Shown here one piece after another: positions 59,730-61,574 of a stretch of 61,574 bases of DNA. Under the pieces are notes generated by a model that made no database searches, had not been told where the DNA came from, and saw only the letters and a program-made list of their open reading frames with translations. Numbering within the stretch: the first letter of the stretch is position 1; every line of letters begins with the position of its first letter. The DNA is from Duganella radicis (lineage in GTDB: Bacteria; Pseudomonadota; Gammaproteobacteria; Burkholderiales; Burkholderiaceae_D). The position numbers and the translations under genes were made by a program. Location: contig NZ_WNKY01000036.1 of NCBI RefSeq assembly GCF_009720825.1, forward strand, positions 1-61,574, read 5' to 3'.

Positions 59730-61451
59730 CTAGTGGTTGCCGCCCGAGGGCGGGGCGGCGGGCGGTGGCGTCGCACCACCGCCGGGCGACGCGACGGGCG
59801 GTGCGGCGCCGGCAGCCGGCACGGTCGGCACGGAAGGCGCGGGGGGCGCGGCCTGGGCTGGCGCGGGCGTGGACGGTGGCGCGCCTTCCAGCTTGCCGTT
59901 CAAGAAGAAGTCGACCCGGCTGGGCTGGACGTAGTCGTCGGTCGGCAGCTTGTGGTCGGCCGGCAGCGGCTGCGCCAAATGCGGCGTGACGATGAACACC
60001 AGCTCGGTGCGGTCGTTCTGGAAATCGCTGCTGCGGAACAGCGCGCCCAGTATCGGTATCTCGCCGAGGCCCGGAAACGCCTTGATGCTGCTGGTGACGT
60101 TGTTCTTGATCAGCCCACCTATCGCAAAGCTTTGTCCATCGAACAGCTGCACCGTGGTGCTGGCGCGCCGCGTGGTGAACGAGGGCAGGATGGCGGTGGC
60201 GGTGCTGCCGGTCGCGCTGACGCCGATGCCTTCGCGGTTCAGCTCCGACACTTCCGGCGACACGCGCAGGTTGATGCGGCCGTTATCCAGCACGGTCGGT
60301 GTGAACCTGACCGCGATGCCGTATTCCTTTTCCTCCAGCGTGATCTGCGGCGTGCCGCCGGTATTGCTTTGCGAGACGGGAATGTAGATCTTGCCGCCGG
60401 CGAGGAAGCTGGCCTCCTGTCCGCTGATGGCCATCACGGTGGGCTCGGCCAGCACCTTGATCAGGCCGTCGTTCTTTTGCGCATCCAGCGTGACGAACTT
60501 GCCGCTCTTGCTGTTGAAGGCATCCACCTTGCCCGGATTGCCGCTCAGCAGATTGGACAGCATGGTGTAAGTCCAGCTGCCGCGCGAGCCGTTCAGGCCG
60601 ACGCTGGCGCCCAGCTGGTCGACCAGGGTTTTCGACACCTCGGCGATTTTCACTTCCAGCATCACCTGCTGCGGCGCCGCCACCGACAGCATGTTGACCA
60701 CGCGCCCGCCACCGTTGCCCCCTTGCGACAGGCCGGACATCGGGTCCATGGCGGCCTGGAAGGCGGCGCCGGCCGCCGCGCCGGAGGCGGCGGTGGGGGC
60801 GCCGCTGCCAGCCGCCGCTTGCGCCGCCTGTGCCGCCGCATCGGGCGCGGCGGCCGTGCCCTGATTGCCGTTGCGCGCAGTGCGTTGCAGGTAGGCGGTG
60901 GCCACCGCCACCACCTGCGCCGCGCGCACCGAGTCGGCCACCGTGCCGTGCAGGATCAGCGAATTGCCGGAGACGGTGATGCGGATGTCGCGCTCGTTGG
61001 GGAACAGTTCGCTGAACTGCTGGCGCAGCGCGGCGGTGTCCAGCCCGACGGTGATGTCGATCACCGTGGCCTGATTGGCTTTGTTCCAGACGATCAGGTT
61101 GGTGGCGCCGGTGGTCTTGCCCAGCATGTAGATTTCGCTCGGGTTGAGCAGGATGACGTCGGCCACCTTGGCGTCGCCCACCGCCACCCGCGCGGCCGCG
61201 TAGGGCAGGCGCATCAGCGTCGACTTGCCGGCAGAGAGCGTGATCTCGCGCGCCAGTTCGATCCCTGCCGCAGCGCCCGGCGCCGTGGTCGCGGCGCTGG
61301 CGGCCGGGACCGCGTTGGCGACGGCGGCGGGCTTGGGCGGCTTGAGCTGGCCGGTGGCGGCGGTGGCGGGCGGCGCGGCGCTCAGCAGGACCGCGAGGGC
61401 GGCGGCCCCCAGCGGCACGGAAGGGAATGGCGCGGAAGATACGATACTCAA
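59730..61451 (-). CDS. rcpA: Tad pilus outer-membrane secretin RcpA/CpaC
   Basis: This 573-residue protein has a signal peptide (ending PPATAA). The N-terminal pilus secretin domain (LSAGKSTLMRLPYAAARVAVGDAKVADVILLNPSEIYMLGKTTGATNLIVW) is followed by a BON-like domain and the secretin core (LAEPTVMAISGQEASFLAGGKI ... DGQSFAIGGLIKNNV, FPGLGEIPILGALFRS, ELVFIVTPHL). Long Ala/Gly/Pro-rich inserts lie around 190-230 and at the C-terminus. The start is a TTG at 61451 with GGAG 8 bases before it; no suitable ATG exists. Confidence 0.92.
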   Translation of the reverse strand: MSIVSSAPFPSVPLGAAALAVLLSAAPPATAATGQLKPPKPAAVANAVPAASAATTAPGAAAGIELAREITLSAGKSTLMRLPYAAARVAVGDAKVADVILLNPSEIYMLGKTTGATNLIVWNKANQATVIDITVGLDTAALRQQFSELFPNERDIRITVSGNSLILHGTVADSVRAAQVVAVATAYLQRTARNGNQGTAAAPDAAAQAAQAAAGSGAPTAASGAAAGAAFQAAMDPMSGLSQGGNGGGRVVNMLSVAAPQQVMLEVKIAEVSKTLVDQLGASVGLNGSRGSWTYTMLSNLLSGNPGKVDAFNSKSGKFVTLDAQKNDGLIKVLAEPTVMAISGQEASFLAGGKIYIPVSQSNTGGTPQITLEEKEYGIAVRFTPTVLDNGRINLRVSPEVSELNREGIGVSATGSTATAILPSFTTRRASTTVQLFDGQSFAIGGLIKNNVTSSIKAFPGLGEIPILGALFRSSDFQNDRTELVFIVTPHLAQPLPADHKLPTDDYVQPSRVDFFLNGKLEGAPPSTPAPAQAAPPAPSVPTVPAAGAAPPVASPGGGATPPPAAPPSGGNH

Positions 61452-61468
61452 GTCGCGTTCTCCAATGC

Positions 61469-61574
61469 TTAAAATTGTTGTGAACTACGCTCCAGACCTT
61501 TGATGACTTCCACTTTGTCGCCCGCGCGCGGCGGCGGCGCAGGGCGCGGCGCCGGTGCGGCGGCTACCGGTGGC
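61469..61574 (-). CDS. C-terminal end of RcpC/CpaB pilus protein (5' part outside window)
   Basis: The last 34 codons of an open frame running in from the right edge: an Ala/Pro-rich stretch followed by GDKVEVIKGLERSSQQF and TAA. The ending VEVIKG-plus-polar tail and the position just upstream of the secretin fit CpaB/RcpC, the SAF-domain periplasmic partner. It lies 17 bases before rcpA. Confidence 0.65.
   Translation of the reverse strand, partial: PPVAAAPAPRPAPPPRAGDKVEVIKGLERSSQQF

Overview
The window looks like chromosome of a GC-rich betaproteobacterium of the Oxalobacteraceae type (Duganella/Massilia/Janthinobacterium group). The evidence is gene content: VirK/YbjX and DUF6139-like proteins, a Tad locus, a DUF4214 protein exported by a type I system, a MASE1-like kinase/FixJ pair, and REP-like hairpins. 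The assignment is by recognition only, with no database search. No tRNA, rRNA or CRISPR array was seen.

Layout. 1-4569 (minus): an ABC-dependent polysaccharide export cluster (wzt, a propeller-like protein, wzm, a coiled-coil methyltransferase running off the left edge). 4696-5563: a small hypothetical gene and cysC. 5571-9427 (minus): an apparent operon of a CHASE2 adenylate cyclase, a TPR/beta-barrel protein resembling Slam translocons, and a CRP-family regulator. 9669-19940 (plus): a FecR-domain protein, a 1163-residue S-layer-like protein and its type I secretion operon. A perfect TGTGA-N6-TCACA palindrome precedes each of the three plus-strand transcription units. The regulator keeps the CRP recognition-helix residues, so this reads as a self-contained cAMP circuit controlling surface-protein secretion.

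19989-38119: a segment bounded by two same-direction copies of part of trhO (353 bp identical), with an IS66-like transposase remnant at the left copy. Inside are a SpvB/FG-GAP protein, an RHS protein with an AT-rich toxin-like tail, a probable immunity protein that looks like EF-Tu domain III, a secreted hydrolase, and a ten-gene type II secretion/MSHA-like operon (28439-37225). The right side has intact trhO, then a colicin-D-immunity-like/PIN gene pair.

39131-52347: dnaE, small conserved genes, a two-component system, two GT2 glycosyltransferases, an O-antigen ligase family protein, a heptosyltransferase and a diguanylate cyclase. 52349-61574 (minus): a Tad/Flp pilus operon (rcpC end, rcpA, lipoprotein, tadZ, tadA, tadB, tadC) continuing into an Ig-like lipoprotein and an esterase.

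The best candidates for something undescribed are the cyclase/Slam-like/CRP + FecR-TbpB-like + S-layer/T1SS regulon (5571-19940) and the RHS toxin with an EF-Tu-mimicking neighbour (26431-27400).
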